Below, piece after piece: positions 1 through 11,886 of a stretch of 64,000 bases of DNA; within the stretch, counting starts at the first letter, position 1, and each line of letters begins with the position of its first letter. Below the pieces are notes generated by a model. The model was not told where the DNA came from, made no database searches, and saw nothing but the letters and a program-made list of their open reading frames with translations. The stretch is from positions 94,590,852-94,654,851 of the forward strand of contig NC_134401.1 of NCBI RefSeq assembly GCF_050003625.1. Direction: 5' to 3'. This DNA is from Haematobia irritans (Eukaryota > Arthropoda > Insecta > Diptera > Muscidae). The position numbers were made by a program, and so were the translations under genes.

Positions 1-687
1 GCATTTTTAGAGAATTTTCTTCCATCATTTTTCTTGAGTTCTCTTGCATTTTTAGAGAATTTTCTTCCATCATTTTGCTTAAATTATTGACCATCGATGT
101 GTAATCAACAACATTAGAAGCTACAGATGGAGTTTCCAAGGCGCTGGCTACTACTGATTCGTCAAGATCTTCCTTATAATCGACTGATGGCTTCACTTAT
201 TTGCTCTACGATGTGTACTGTATAAACTTTAGCTTACGACTGACTTGTCTGCACCCTCCGCCAGGGGCTTATATACCGTGATTTGACGATTTCGAAAATT
301 CTGGATAGTCTGGCCTACAACCATCTAGAACTATCTTGTTACAATTTATCTAACACCACATATTCAACTGGTTATCTTCATTGCCTACAACCATCTGGAA
401 TATTCTATCGGCGTTATTTTACAGGTGATATGGCACACATACTTTTAGGCTTATGCTAATAATCTAATGCATCCTACTAGATTAGGTAGATGTCGTGCAG
501 GCATAAAACAAAAGGCGTTACTTTTACAATGAACGATTGGAAACACAAAAGATGTTTAAGAAAGTACTAGAAAATAAAGAAATGACTCTAACAAGTTATG
601 ACGTAATTTTATCGTTACAATTTGAAATTTAAATTAACGTAAACTAATTTAAATAAACTTCAATCTAGAAATATCACATTCGTAACA
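1..687 (-). mobile_element. Ty3/gypsy relic: LTR joined to gag fragment
   Basis: On the minus strand, 687 down to about 190 resembles the LTR of the intact gypsy element at 35640-45610. It starts with TGTTACG (681-687) and keeps the following A/T-rich block, but is clearly diverged. A TATATAAG box lies near 265-275 on the minus strand. From about 180 down to 1 the sequence matches that element's gag near 40100-40250, including the Asn-Ser/Lys-Met-rich coiled-coil stretch, with an extra internal repeat. The LTR 3' end, primer-binding site and gag start are missing, so LTR and gag are joined abruptly. The copy runs off the window edge. Confidence 0.75.
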
Positions 688-998
688 GTATGCTCAACTT
701 TTGGTTGTACCAACCATTTGTTGATTCCCATGATGTAGGTCTCACTATGCTGGTGGTTAGCTCAACAATTTTATGCAGCATAAAACCAAATTTATCGTCA
801 TTGGTTATTGTAACCAATTGAATGGTTTTGATCCTGTGAACTTTTTATGGTCGTGTTGGATGTATAATGGGGGAAATAATCAAAACATTGTTCTTGTAAC
901 AAAAAATAAGTTACTGACATCATTTCCTCATTGTAATGATCGAATTGCAACCAACCATTTCTCTGGGTGTGTGTACCGCATTGGTGTTCACCTTGTTT
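688..998. other. Unassigned A/T-rich spacer
   Basis: Between the gypsy relic and the non-LTR relic. Short ORFs here show no recognisable domain or splice structure, and I see no terminal repeats. Confidence 0.4.
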
Positions 999-1900
999 AT
1001 TCCTCCTAGGCGAATATCCCTCTGGATTCCATATAGGACTATCCCCAAGGTGGCATCAAGGCTGGCAGACAAGAGGGAAGTGATCCGGAAAGTGGATACA
1101 ACTGATCCCAGGATCATGAGTCTCGCTAAGGAGATCGACCTACTTGTGGCCACCCACAAGCGAGAAAAGTGCAGCAAGCATTTCCGGGAATCTGATCTTG
1201 GATCCAAACAGTTGTGCTCTACGATCCGGATGCTCTCGAACCTCAAACGAAAAAATAACATTTATATTTCGTTTAGGGGGCAAAGTCCGAAGGATTATAC
1301 GCGTGTAGCTTTCTGCAGACAGTTCGGCGCGCAACCTCAAACAGCAGATCGTGGAAACAGAAGGAAAAGGCAATTCTCATCAGTCAGGAGCATGTGCTCC
1401 GAGAGATACAGGCCGCCAAGAGCTCCACAGCAATTGGCCCAGATGGATCGGCTACGAGGATGTTGAAGCACATTGGAGAGAATGGCGCTAGGTTTTTTGT
1501 TCATACCATCAAGGTCTGCCTCAACACTCTCTAAATACCAGACATTTGGTAAATAAAGAAGATTATTCATATCGACCAATAACTGTTCTTTATCTCGTTA
1601 CGAAGATTCTGGAAGCTATTTTACTGCTCTACTTCACTGAACATCTAATGTTGGCAGGAGTACGACCATTGCGTTGTGTGAATTGACAGCCAACATTGCA
1701 GTGGGATTGAATAGTAAGAGGCCGCATAAACGTTCGATTCTCGTAACGTTGGACTTGTCTAAAGCGTTCTATACAGTAAACCACACCACCCTCTTAGGAG
1801 ATATCACGGGAACTTCTCTCCCTAATAATCTAATCTTAAAAGATGGTTGACAAACTATACAAGTGCGTTGTGTGGTATACAGTACGGTGAGACCCAGAAC
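999..1900 (+). pseudogene. Decayed non-LTR retrotransposon RT (jockey-like)
   Basis: A broken ORF2 remnant spread over several frames. Recognisable pieces in order are: a linker resembling the KREVIRKVD...LVATHKRE region (about 1070-1265); AIGPDG followed by a MLKHIG stretch (about 1429-1534); YRPI with KILEA (about 1571-1660); and LTLDLSKAFYTVNH (about 1745-1790). The last corresponds to RT motif A of jockey-type elements (LDLSKAFDTVNH), here with the second Asp of the DTVNH part changed to Tyr. Stops and frameshifts separate the pieces, so no protein is made. The first unit of the downstream array begins inside motif A. Confidence 0.8.
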
Positions 1901-1986
1901 AGACATGACTATATGTAAAGAGATTTTAGGTCTAATTATCAAGAGTATGTGTTTTATTATTATTAAGAAACATATGGTAAAACTTC

Positions 1987-2060
1987 CTGCTTCATATTGA
2001 ACTGTTATAATAAAGTAACCGGGAAAATTTCAACTCCAAAAGCGAACATAGTACTTACCT
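1987..2060 (+). mobile_element. Partial AGGTGGGTA MITE (right end only)
   Basis: Right portion of the TTA-flanked MITE seen whole at 11887-12106, ending GAACATAGTACTTACCT then TTA. The left terminus was lost in the 255-bp deletion of unit 1. Confidence 0.75.
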
Positions 2061-2560
2061 TTAAAGAAAATTTGGCAATTAAGCAGTTTTGCAATGTATT
2101 TCTATTTATTCTAAATGGTATCGATAATGACGCCTCATAGTATTTTCGTTAAGGCCTGTATACATCTCTAGCGGAAACGTCCGCTTCCCATAAGAAATGA
2201 ATGGCAAAACTGTGTTTTTTGGCAATGGGCTTTAGCAAGTGTCGATGTATTTCTTATGAATATTACCGGTAACACACCTTGCGGAAAAAATATACTCAAT
2301 ATCAATATATTCTTTGTGGGTAGTGAAATTTTCACTAGCTATATCGAACATTTCGATAGAGCGGCATATCGGGTTTTGTGGAAGCAAAATGTTGAGATCG
2401 ATAACAACGTATTCAACGAGTGTATGTAATTATGGTAGTGCTGTCGTTCGGGTTTGATTTTTAAAAATCCCGGGATTCGGGATTTCAAAATTCAGAATCC
2501 CGGGATTTTTTCGGGATCCCGAAATGTCCCGGATTCTATAAATATTTTAAGTAACAACAA

Positions 2561-4261
2561 CCCTGCCAGCATTTCAAAGTTTCATTTCATCCTCATCGCT
2601 ACCACAGACTCGTAAGTGACACTGCAACAATCGCCAACTGTGATAGTATTTTGCCATCACTATTCGCATGAAAGTATTTTGCCATCACTTTTGTTAAAAG
2701 AGCCATTTTATATGTTGTGAAACACCAAGCACAACTAGCTTCTTATAATTTATTTAAATAAAAATGATAATGAAGTGCTGAAAACATAGTTATTTCGCTT
2801 AAAATTGTGAAAGATATATTGGTGAACAATTTTTGACTTTCCAAATGGAATAAAGTGCTAGTTTATCAAATATTTTTCCAGGCACGCTGCCTCCATTGGG
2901 AATAAAAGCACTGGCTGATAGACGCTACAACTAGGGTTGCCAGATGATGGTTGCCGAAATCCGGGACATTGCGCCGTACATTCCGGGATTTGTCGGGACA
3001 AGCAAAAACAGTCATATTTTTCGATATTAGTTCCCCATATTTTATCACTTGGTAAATTTCCATAAACGCCAAGGCGTAGTCGTAATTGTCAGCAAGCTTT
3101 GAAATTCCTAAATATATTGGAGCCTCTGAAACTTTCTCCCAAGATGGCTGCGACGATTTTATATAAAACGTAAATAATTTTGGGAATATTTTTTTTAAAC
3201 GGAAACCGAAACTCATATTTACTGGCATATTACTTTCGGGTTTGGCAAACAAACTTAAGCTCTGAGGTGACAATCGCTGCTTCTTTTGTAGTGGCTTTCG
3301 ACTGGACTGGGAATTTGGATATCGCCATGGACATGGTTTTAGGTATATTTCGTATCCGAATTGGGGATTGTTATAGTGTCACTAAAGGGTCTATGGTAAT
3401 CATAGGATAAAATCGAACTTTGAAATGATGGCAGGGAGCACAAACTTGACTTATAATTTGTTAAAATGCATTTTGCAGAAAAACGTGAATTGGATATTTG
3501 CGTATATTTTTTTTACATTTACTACTCAAGTGACAGCTGATGATTCGCAAGACAGTGATTTGATTTTTTTCTCAAAGTGGTGAGATTAAATGAAATTGTA
3601 CAAAATCGGACAAACAAATGTACATTTAAAATGTATGAAAATCCAAAACCAAAAATATTTTTGAAAGCGATTTAATTTTAAATCGTTTTCATTTTTAAGA
3701 AATGTAAAAAAATAAAACATATGCCTTGAGTAATTGAAATTCCGGGATATTTGGTAAATTTTGTGAAAGATCCGGGACACTTCATAGAGACGAAATTCCG
3801 GGACAATCCAGGCGAATCCCGGCCATCTGGCAAGCCTAGCTACAACATGTAACTTGCAACTTGTAACTCAACATCAATCTTTTGTTAATGCATAAAAATA
3901 TGTTAAATGTGATGTGATAGTCGTATAAATGTTATATTTATGAGAATTTATATATGTTTAATAAAATTAATAAACCTCTAACTAATCGTGTTTTACTTGA
4001 CCACAATGATTCTTTTACAACTATCTTAAAGTGCACTTTGTCTAATTATTTGAAGCGGCTCTTATTAGCGTCCTTCTAAATGTATCCAAAAGGGCACCTA
4101 ATAATTGCACTCATGCGATACTTTTTTGTAGTAACTTGGCGTGGTACAACTTCTCAATAGTGACGGCGCTTTTCAGAGGAGTTTTGGATATCGTATACGA
4201 CTGTTTTCGACGTAGTGGGGATTCTCAGAAGCGCCCCCAAATTCAAAAAATGTTGGCAGGG
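2561..4261 (-). mobile_element. CCCTGCC element, copy 1 (split by a hAT)
   Basis: Ends CCCTGCCAGCATTTCAAAG and TTTTTTGAATTTG...GGCAGGG in reverse order, target duplication AA. About 786 bp once the 907-bp hAT (2932-3838) and its 8-bp duplication are removed. Non-coding. Confidence 0.8.
2932..3838 (+). mobile_element. hAT MITE (TAGGGTTGCCAGATG type), 907 bp
   Basis: Ends TAGGGTTGCCAGATG and CATCTGGCAAGCCTA, flanked by a perfect 8-bp duplication GCTACAAC (2924-2931, 3839-3846). The other three units have the uninterrupted site. Internal CCGGGACA repeats lie near both ends. Around 3419-3438 it carries 'actttgaaatgatggcaggg', resembling the end of a CCCTGCC element, so an older insertion may be fossilised inside. 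The ORFs within have no recognisable domain. Confidence 0.85.
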
Positions 4262-6296
4262 AATCTACAGCGCCAAAAAATTGTTGTAAATTGAACCAAT
4301 TTAATTTAATTCATTTTATGAACAAACAACTAAAGACAAAACAATATTAAAAAGTAATTTTAAATTGCTATCATACTTAACGAACCTTTTGTCTAATTCA
4401 ACATTGTGAAGAAAATAAAAAATGTGTTGTGAGAAATCTATATAAAAAATCCATTTCATATCGCAATCTTACTCAACAAAACATTTCAAGGTCTGGGTTA
4501 GATTATGCGTATCTTCGTATACTTATGTACTTCGTTTTAAGTAAAAATATCAAGACTTCTAAATTGTTATTAGATAAATGCGATCTTGTCATATTTTCTA
4601 TTATTTTATTCTATTATTTTATGTAGTGTTCCATTTCACATGAACTCATTATTCAAAGAACCATGACTTGCGGACTCGATTTTTGATGAAATTGTGCTAT
4701 TCAATATACCCCATGTATAACAAATTCTTACTCAAGGTGTACCATAAATGTTTATTAACTCAATTTGTCGGTTATGAAATCTAACGGCGGTTTACAATGA
4801 GTGAAAACTCCAATTTATTAATAAACAATCATAAAAGCCCACAATTTTAGCAAATTTGAATTACTTTTTCGGGATCCCGAAAAATCCCGGGATTAAAAAT
4901 AAAAAATCTCGGGATTCGGGATAAATCCCGTCTCGAAAATCCCGGGATTTCGGGACGGGATTTGTCCCGGGTGACAGCCCTAATTTATGGGCACAGAAAA
5001 ATTATGGCATACTGTGTTTGTGGAAGCAAAATGTAGATGTCGATAACAACGTCTGCCAAGAGTGTCTATGTATTTATGGGCAGCAGAAAAATCATAGCAG
5101 TTTGGTACAAAACTACCAAAAAATTATCATCGTGTGTTATGTGTCAACAGACGTTTTTACCCAATTGAAACAATGTTGCTTTTTAATATCTCGTAAAATA
5201 AGAAATTTTATTTACCATTAGATTAATCCTAACATGTGTATAATATTTCATGACCTTATTTGTATTAGCCTACTTACTAAATGCTATTACTAAAACTAAT
5301 ATTAACATGTTTCTTTGTTATTAAATATTTGTACAAATGTATTCATACATTATAACTAATAAAGTCATTTATAATACAGTGTATCAAATATAAAATAGTG
5401 TCTACAGAACTACTTTTTTAATCGTACATAACTATGGTTTATTTTATTGTTCTTAGCCCGGTATGTAGTTCGACAAAGAAAATTGTTTGCATGCCGATAA
5501 CACTGTTTTGTGGTGCTTGTAAGCAACTCTATTGACATCAACAGAAATTGACCGCAGCATATATGGCTATCGTCATGTTCGTTTTTTTTTTTGTCGAACT
5601 GCGTATTTTGCTTTAGTGTTGAACTAAACACTAAAATTAAAATTTTAAGCTTGTGTTTTTATTTGTTATATATTTAACGAATTGATCAAATTTAATGTGT
5701 TTTCGATCACAAATCATGATTTATAGTATGAAATTTTATTTTGGAAATGGCACATGATGGAAAAAGCAAGTGGATATAAACTTCATAAAAATAATGGAAG
5801 CATGTTATTTAAAGCTGCTAAATTTGCATTATTACATATAAAATAATAGGGTTTTGAGATAGATGTCTATATGTAGGCATATCTAATGCAATATTCTTGA
5901 TTATTGTAAGGCAATTTTGTTTGTTGTAGGCTGGATTTCAAGAAAGGCACTATTGTCTAAAGCGTTCTATACAGTAAACCACACCACCCTCTTAGGAGAT
6001 ATCACGGGAACTTCTCTCCCTAATAATCTAATCTTAAGAGATGGTTGACAAACTATACAAGTGCGTTGTGTGGTATACAGTACGGTGAGACCCAGAACAG
6101 ACATGACTATATTTAAAGAGATTTTAGGTCTAATTATCAAGAGTATGTGTTTTATTATTATTAAGAAACATATGGTAAAACTTCCTCTGCCCCAAGATTG
6201 GTTTTCAATACAGACTAAATCCCAATTCATAGCTCTTGCAAAAATTCATGTTGAATGCCAATAACGCAGTGGTACAATGCGTTTATTACCGTCTTA

Positions 6297-7306
6297 AGGT
6301 GGGTACGAGTTGAAAACCACTTTATTTTCGCGATTACTTTTCCTGAAATAATTAAAATTACAAATGAAAACAAACCTATTCCCATAATGTCTTGCCGAAA
6401 TTTAGAGGAACTAGAAAATGCACATCAATTGAGTTAATTTATCTGCTTCATATTGAACTGTTATAATAAAGTAACCGGGAAAATTTCAACTCCAAAAGCG
6501 AACATAGTACCCTGCCAGCATTTCAAAGTTCCATTTCATCTTCATCGCTACCACAGACTCGTAAATGTCACTACAACCATCCTACTGTGATGGGGGCAGC
6601 ATATCATAAAGTACAAAATGTACTTCATACATGTATTTTGCCATCACTACTTTTACAAAAGCCATTTTATTTTTTGTGAAACGCCAAGCGCAACCAGCTT
6701 GTTATATTTTATTTAAATAAAAACGAAAATAAAGTTCTGCAAACATAGATTTTACGCTTAAAATTGTGAAAGGTATATTGGTGAACAATTTTTGATTTTC
6801 CAAATGGAATAAAGTGATTGTTTTTCAAATATTTTACAGACACGCTGCCTCCATCGAATAAAAACACTGGCTGATAGACGCTGCAATATGTAACTCGCTA
6901 CTTGTAACTCTACATCATCATTAATGCAAAAAATTATGTTAAATGTGATGTGATAGTGGTATAAATGTTATATTTTTAAGAATTTGTAAATGATTAATCA
7001 AATTAATAAATATCTAAACAAACGTGTTTTACTCGACCACAATGATTCTTTTACCACTATCTTAAAATGTGCTTTTTCTGATTGTTTGGAGGGTCTCTTA
7101 TTGGCGTCGTTCTAAATTGATCTATAAAGGCACCTAATAATTGCACTCATGCGAAACCTTTTTGTAGTAACTTGGCGTGGTACAACTTCTCAATAGTGAC
7201 GGCGCTTTTCCGACGAGTTTTTGATATCGTATATGATTGTTTTCGACGTACTGGGGATTCTCAGAAGCGCCCCCAAATTCAAAAAATGTTGGCAGGGTAC
7301 TTACCT
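6297..7306 (+). mobile_element. AGGTGGGTA MITE with nested CCCTGCC element
   Basis: Begins AGGTGGGTACGAG after TTA and ends GTACTTACCT before TTA. Interrupted at its TA near the right end by the CCCTGCC element 6510-7297. The 3-bp TTA duplication fits PIF/Harbinger elements (TWA). Confidence 0.75.
6510..7297 (-). mobile_element. CCCTGCC element, copy 2
   Basis: 788 bp, target duplication TA (6508-6509, 7298-7299). Empty sites in units 1 and 3 read agtacttacc, proving a 2-bp duplication. Confidence 0.85.
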
Positions 7307-7681
7307 TTAAAGAAAATTTGGCAATTAAGCAGTTTTGCAATGTATTTCTATTTATTCTAAATGGTATCGATAATGACGCCTCATAGTATTTTCGTTAAGG
7401 CCTGTATACATCTCTAGCGGAAACGTCCGCTTCCCATAAGAAATGAATGGCAAAACTGTGTTTTTTGGCAATGGGCTTTAGCAAGTGTCGATGTATTTCT
7501 TATGAATATTACCGGTAACACACCTTGCGGAAAAAATATACTCAATATCAATATATTCTTTGTGGGTAGTGAAATTTTCACTAGCTATATCGAACATTTC
7601 GATAGAGCGGCATATCGGGTTTTGTGGAAGCAAAATGTTGAGATCGATAACAACGTATTCAACGAGTGTATGTAATTATGG

Positions 7682-9315
7682 TAGTGCTGTCGTTCGGGTT
7701 TGATTTTTAAAAATCCCGGGATTCGGGATTTCAAAATTCAGAATCCCGGGATTTTTTCGGGATCCCGAAATGTCCCGGATTCTATAAATATTTTAAGTAA
7801 CAACAACCCTGCCAGCATTTCAAAGTTTCATTTCATCCTCATCGCTACCACAGACTCGTAAGTGACACTGCAACAATCGCCAACTGTGATAGTATTTTGC
7901 CATCACTATTCGCATGAAAGTATTTTGCCATCACTTTTGTTAAAAGAGCCATTTTATATGTTGTGAAACACCAAGCACAACTAGCTTCTTATAATTTATT
8001 TAAATAAAAATGATAATGAAGTGCTGAAAACATAGTTATTTCGCTTAAAATTGTGAAAGATATATTGGTGAACAATTTTTGACTTTCCAAATGGAATAAA
8101 GTGCTAGTTTATCAAATATTTTTCCAGGCACGCTGCCTCCATTGGGAATAAAAGCACTGGCTGATAGACGCTACAACATGTAACTTGCAACTTGTAACTC
8201 AACATCAATCTTTTATTAATGCATAAAAATATGTTAAATGTGATGTGATAGTCGTATAAATGTTATATTTATGAGAATTTATATATGTTTAATAAAATTA
8301 ATAAACCTCTAACTAATCGTGTTTTACTTGACCACAATGATTCTTTTACAACTATCTTAAAGTGCACTTTGTCTAATTATTTGAAGCGGCTCTTATTAGC
8401 GTCCTTCTAAATGTATCCAAAAGGGCACCTAATAATTGCACTCATGCGATACTTTTTTGTAGTAACTTGGCGTGGTACAACTTCTCAATAGTGACGGCGC
8501 TTTTCAGAGGAGTTTTGGATATCGTATACGACTGTTTTCGACGTAGTGGGGATTCTCAGAAGCGCCCCCAAATTCAAAAAATGTTGGCAGGGAATCTACA
8601 GCGCCAAAAAATTGTTGTAAATTGAACCAATTTAGTTTAATTCATTTTATGAACAAACAACTAAAGACAAAACAATATTGAAAAGTAATTTTAAATTGCT
8701 ATCATACTTAACGAACCTTTTGTCTAATTCAACATTGTGAAGAAAATAAAAATGTGTTGTGAGAAAACTATATAAAAAATCCATTTCATATCGCAATCTT
8801 ACTCAACAAAACATTTTAAGGTCTGGGTTAGATTATGCGTATCTTCGTATACTTATGTACTTCGTTTTAAGTAAAAATATCAAGACTTCTAAATTGTTAT
8901 TAGATAAATGCGATCTTGTCATATTTTCTATTATTTTATTCTATTATTTTATGTAGTGTTCCATTTCACATGAACTCATTATTCAAAGAACCATGACTTT
9001 TGCGGACTCGATTTTTGATGAAATTGTGCTGTTCAATATACCCCATGTATAAACAAATTCTTACTCAAGGTGTACCATAAATGTTTATTAACTCAATTTG
9101 TCGGTTATGAAATCTAACGGCGGTTTACAATGAGTGAAAACTCCAATTTATTAATAAACAATCATAAAAGCCCACAATTTTAGCAAATTTGAATTACTTT
9201 TTCGGGATCCCGAAAAATCCCGGGATTAAAAATAAAAAATCTCGGGATTCGGGATAAATCCCGTCTCGAAAATCCCGGGATTTCGGGACGGGATTTGTCC
9301 CGGGTGACAGCCCTA
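7682..9315 (+). mobile_element. hAT MITE (TAGGGCTGTC type), unit 2 copy
   Basis: Same termini and nested CCCTGCC element (7807-8592) as in the other units. Confidence 0.8.
7807..8592 (-). mobile_element. CCCTGCC element, copy 3
   Basis: 786 bp inside the hAT of unit 2, target duplication AA. Confidence 0.85.
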
Positions 9316-10285
9316 ATTTATGGGCACAGAAAAATTATGGCATACTGTGTTTGTGGAAGCAAAATGTAGATGTCGATAACAACGTCTGCCAAGAGTGTCT
9401 ATGTATTTATGGGCAGCAGAAAAATCATAGCAGTTTGGTACAAAACTACCAAAAAATTATCATCGTGTGTTATGTGTCAACAGACGTTTTTACCCAATTG
9501 AAACAATGTTGCTTTTTAATATCTCGTAAAATAAGAAATTTTATTTACCATTAGATTAATCCTAACATGTGTATAATATTTCATGACCTTATTTGTATTA
9601 GCCTACTTACTAAATGCTATTACTAAAACTAATATTAACATGTTTCTTTGTTATTAAATATTTGTACAAATGTATTCATACATTATAACTAATAAAGTCA
9701 TTTATAATACAGTGTATCAAATATAAAATAGTGTCTACAGAACTACTTTTTTAATCGTACATAACTATGGTTTATTTTATTGTTCTTAGCCCGGTATGTA
9801 GTTCGACAAAGAAAATTGTTTGCATGCCGATAACACTGTTTTGTGGTGCTTGTAAGCAACTCTATTGACATCAACAGAAATTGACCGCAGCATATATGGC
9901 TATCGTCATGTTCGTTTTTTTTTTGTCGAACTGCGTATTTTGCTTTAGTGTTGAACTAAACACTAAAATTAAAATTTTAAGCTTGTGTTTTTATTTGTTA
10001 TATATTTAACGAATTGATCAAATTTAATGTGTTTTCGATCACAAATCATGATTTATAGTATGAAATTTTATTTTGGAAATGGCACATGATGGAAAAAGCA
10101 AGTGGATATAAACTTCATAAAAATAATGGAAGCATGTTATTTAAAGCTGCTAAATTTGCATTATTACATATAAAATAATAGGGTTTTGAGATAGATGTCT
10201 ATATGTAGGCATATCTAATGCAATATCCTTGATTATTGTAAGGCAATTTTGTTTGTTGTAGGCTGGATTTCAAGAAAGGCACTAT

Positions 10286-11074
10286 CCCTGCCAACATTTT
10301 TTGAATTTGGGGGCGCTTCTGAGAATCCCCAGTACGTTGAAAACAATCATATACGATATCAAAAACTCGTCGGAAAAGCGCCGTCACTATTGAGAAGTTG
10401 TACCACGCCAAGTTACTACAAAAAGGTTTCGCATGAGTGCAATTATTAGGTGCCTTTATAGATCAATTTAGAACGACGCCAATAAGAGACCCTCCAAACA
10501 ATCAGAAAAAGCACATTTTAAGATAGTGGTAAAAGAATCATTGTGGTCGAGTAAAACACGTTTGTTTAGATATTTAATAATTTGATTAATTATTTACAAA
10601 TTCTTAAAAATATAACATTTATACCACTATCACATCACATTTAACATAATTTTTTGCATTAATGATGAGGTAGAGTTACAAGTAGCGAGTTACATGTTGC
10701 AGCGTCTATCAGCCAGTGTTTTTATTCGATGGAGGCAGCGTGTCTGTAAAATATTTGAAAAACAATCACTTTATTCCATTTGGAAAATCAAAAATTGTTC
10801 ACCAATATACCTTTCACAATTTTAAGCGTAAAATCTATGTTTTCAGAACTTTATTTTCGTTTTTATTTAAATAAAATATAACAAGCTGGTTGCGCTTGGC
10901 GTTTCACAAAAAATAAAATGGCTTTTGTAAAAGTAGTGATGGCAAAATACATGTATGAAGTACATTTTGTACTTTATGATATGCTGCCCCCCATCACAGT
11001 AGGATGGTTGTAGTGACATTTACGAGTCTGTGGTAGCGATGAAGATGAAATGGAACTTTGAAATGCTGGCAGGG
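10286..11074 (+). mobile_element. CCCTGCC element, copy 4
   Basis: 789 bp, exactly at the unit 2/unit 3 junction and opposite in orientation to the copies inside the units. Target duplication AT (10284-10285, 11075-11076); the empty junction at 5951 and 15079 reads ctattgtct. Confidence 0.85.
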
Positions 11075-11221
11075 ATTGTCTAAAGCGTTCTATACAGTAA
11101 ACCACACCACCCTCTTAGGAGATATCACGGGAACTTCTCTCCCTAATAATCTAATCTTAAGAGATGGTTGACAAACTATACAAGTGCGTTGTGTGGTATA
11201 CAGTACGGTGAGACCCAGAAC

Positions 11222-11680
11222 CAGAGAATGAAGCCGCCGAGTCGCGCCGCCGACTTTAGCCGTCGCCGACCCGTTTTTAGCAGTCGACGCCGCCGCCGAA
11301 TATGTCGACTCATCTCGGCTCAAATTTAGCCGCCAATTAATCTAAAATATTGATTTGTATCAGAAAAAATTAATAATATTTGTTATAGTTTTTGCCAAAA
11401 TTTTGAACTTTCCACCTTCAATGAATTAGTATCAAGTTGCTATAATAGTTTTACAAAAATTTAGCTCAAAAAATTTGAATGAAATGTAAATTTGATTGTA
11501 GGATTGGTTGTACAACTAATCTCATTACAATTCGGAAAACTGCAAATTGATTTTATAATAGATAATTTTGCGCCGCCGAATAGATAATTTTTTATCGGCT
11601 TAGCCGTCAAGCCGCCGCCGCCGGAGGCAAATATTTAGTGTCAGCCGCCGCCGACAAAAATGGGTCGGCTTCATTCTCTG
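11222..11680 (+). mobile_element. hAT MITE with CCG-rich ends, 459 bp
   Basis: Ends CAGAGAATGAAGCCG and CGGCTTCATTCTCTG are perfect inverted repeats, flanked by the 8-bp duplication CCCAGAAC (11214-11221, 11681-11688). Both ends are rich in GCCGCCGA repeats while the middle is A/T-rich, a sharp contrast with the surroundings. Unit 3 only. Confidence 0.9.
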
Positions 11681-11886
11681 CCCAGAACAGACATGACTAT
11701 ATGTAAAGAGATTTTAGGTCTAATTATCAAGAGTATGTGTTTTATTATTATTAAGAAACATATGGTAAAACTTCCTCTGCCCCAAGATTGGTTTTCAATA
11801 CAGACTAAATCCCAATTCATAGCTCTTGCAAAAATTCATGTTGAATGCCAATAACGCAGTGGTACAATGCGTTTATTACCGTCTTA

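Larger units (their letters stand above)
2436..4982 (+). mobile_element. hAT MITE (TAGGGCTGTC type), unit 1 copy
   Basis: Left end TAGTGCTGTCGTTCGGG, right end CCCGGGTGACAGCCCTA, with many CCCGGGATT repeats just inside both ends. Near-identical 8-bp flanks aattatgg (2428-2435) and atttatgg (4983-4990) indicate a hAT target duplication. A CCCTGCC element sits inside, itself split here by another hAT. No transposase ORF. Confidence 0.8.
1755..5952 (+). repeat. Array unit 1 (type A)
   Basis: Unit 1 of a four-unit head-to-tail array. It begins ttgtctaaag, within the dead RT motif A, and ends ttcaagaaaggcacta at the junction with unit 2. Like unit 3 it reads 'tatatgtaaag' near 1910 and lacks the CCCTGCC insertion at the AGTA site (2048-2051). 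Two private changes are a loss of about 255 bp near 1987 (present at 6187-6441 in unit 2) and a 907-bp hAT insertion at 2932. Inside are part of a TTA-flanked MITE and a hAT element that holds a CCCTGCC element. Confidence 0.9.
5953..10285 (+). repeat. Array unit 2 (type B)
   Basis: Second unit, nearly identical in sequence to the others. Type B markers are 'tatatttaaag' near 6110 and a CCCTGCC element at 6510-7297 inserted into the TTA-flanked MITE. It also carries the hAT element at 7682-9315. Its junction with unit 3 is interrupted by another CCCTGCC element at 10286-11074. Private differences from the other units include 'catgacttttgcgg' near 8993. Confidence 0.9.
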
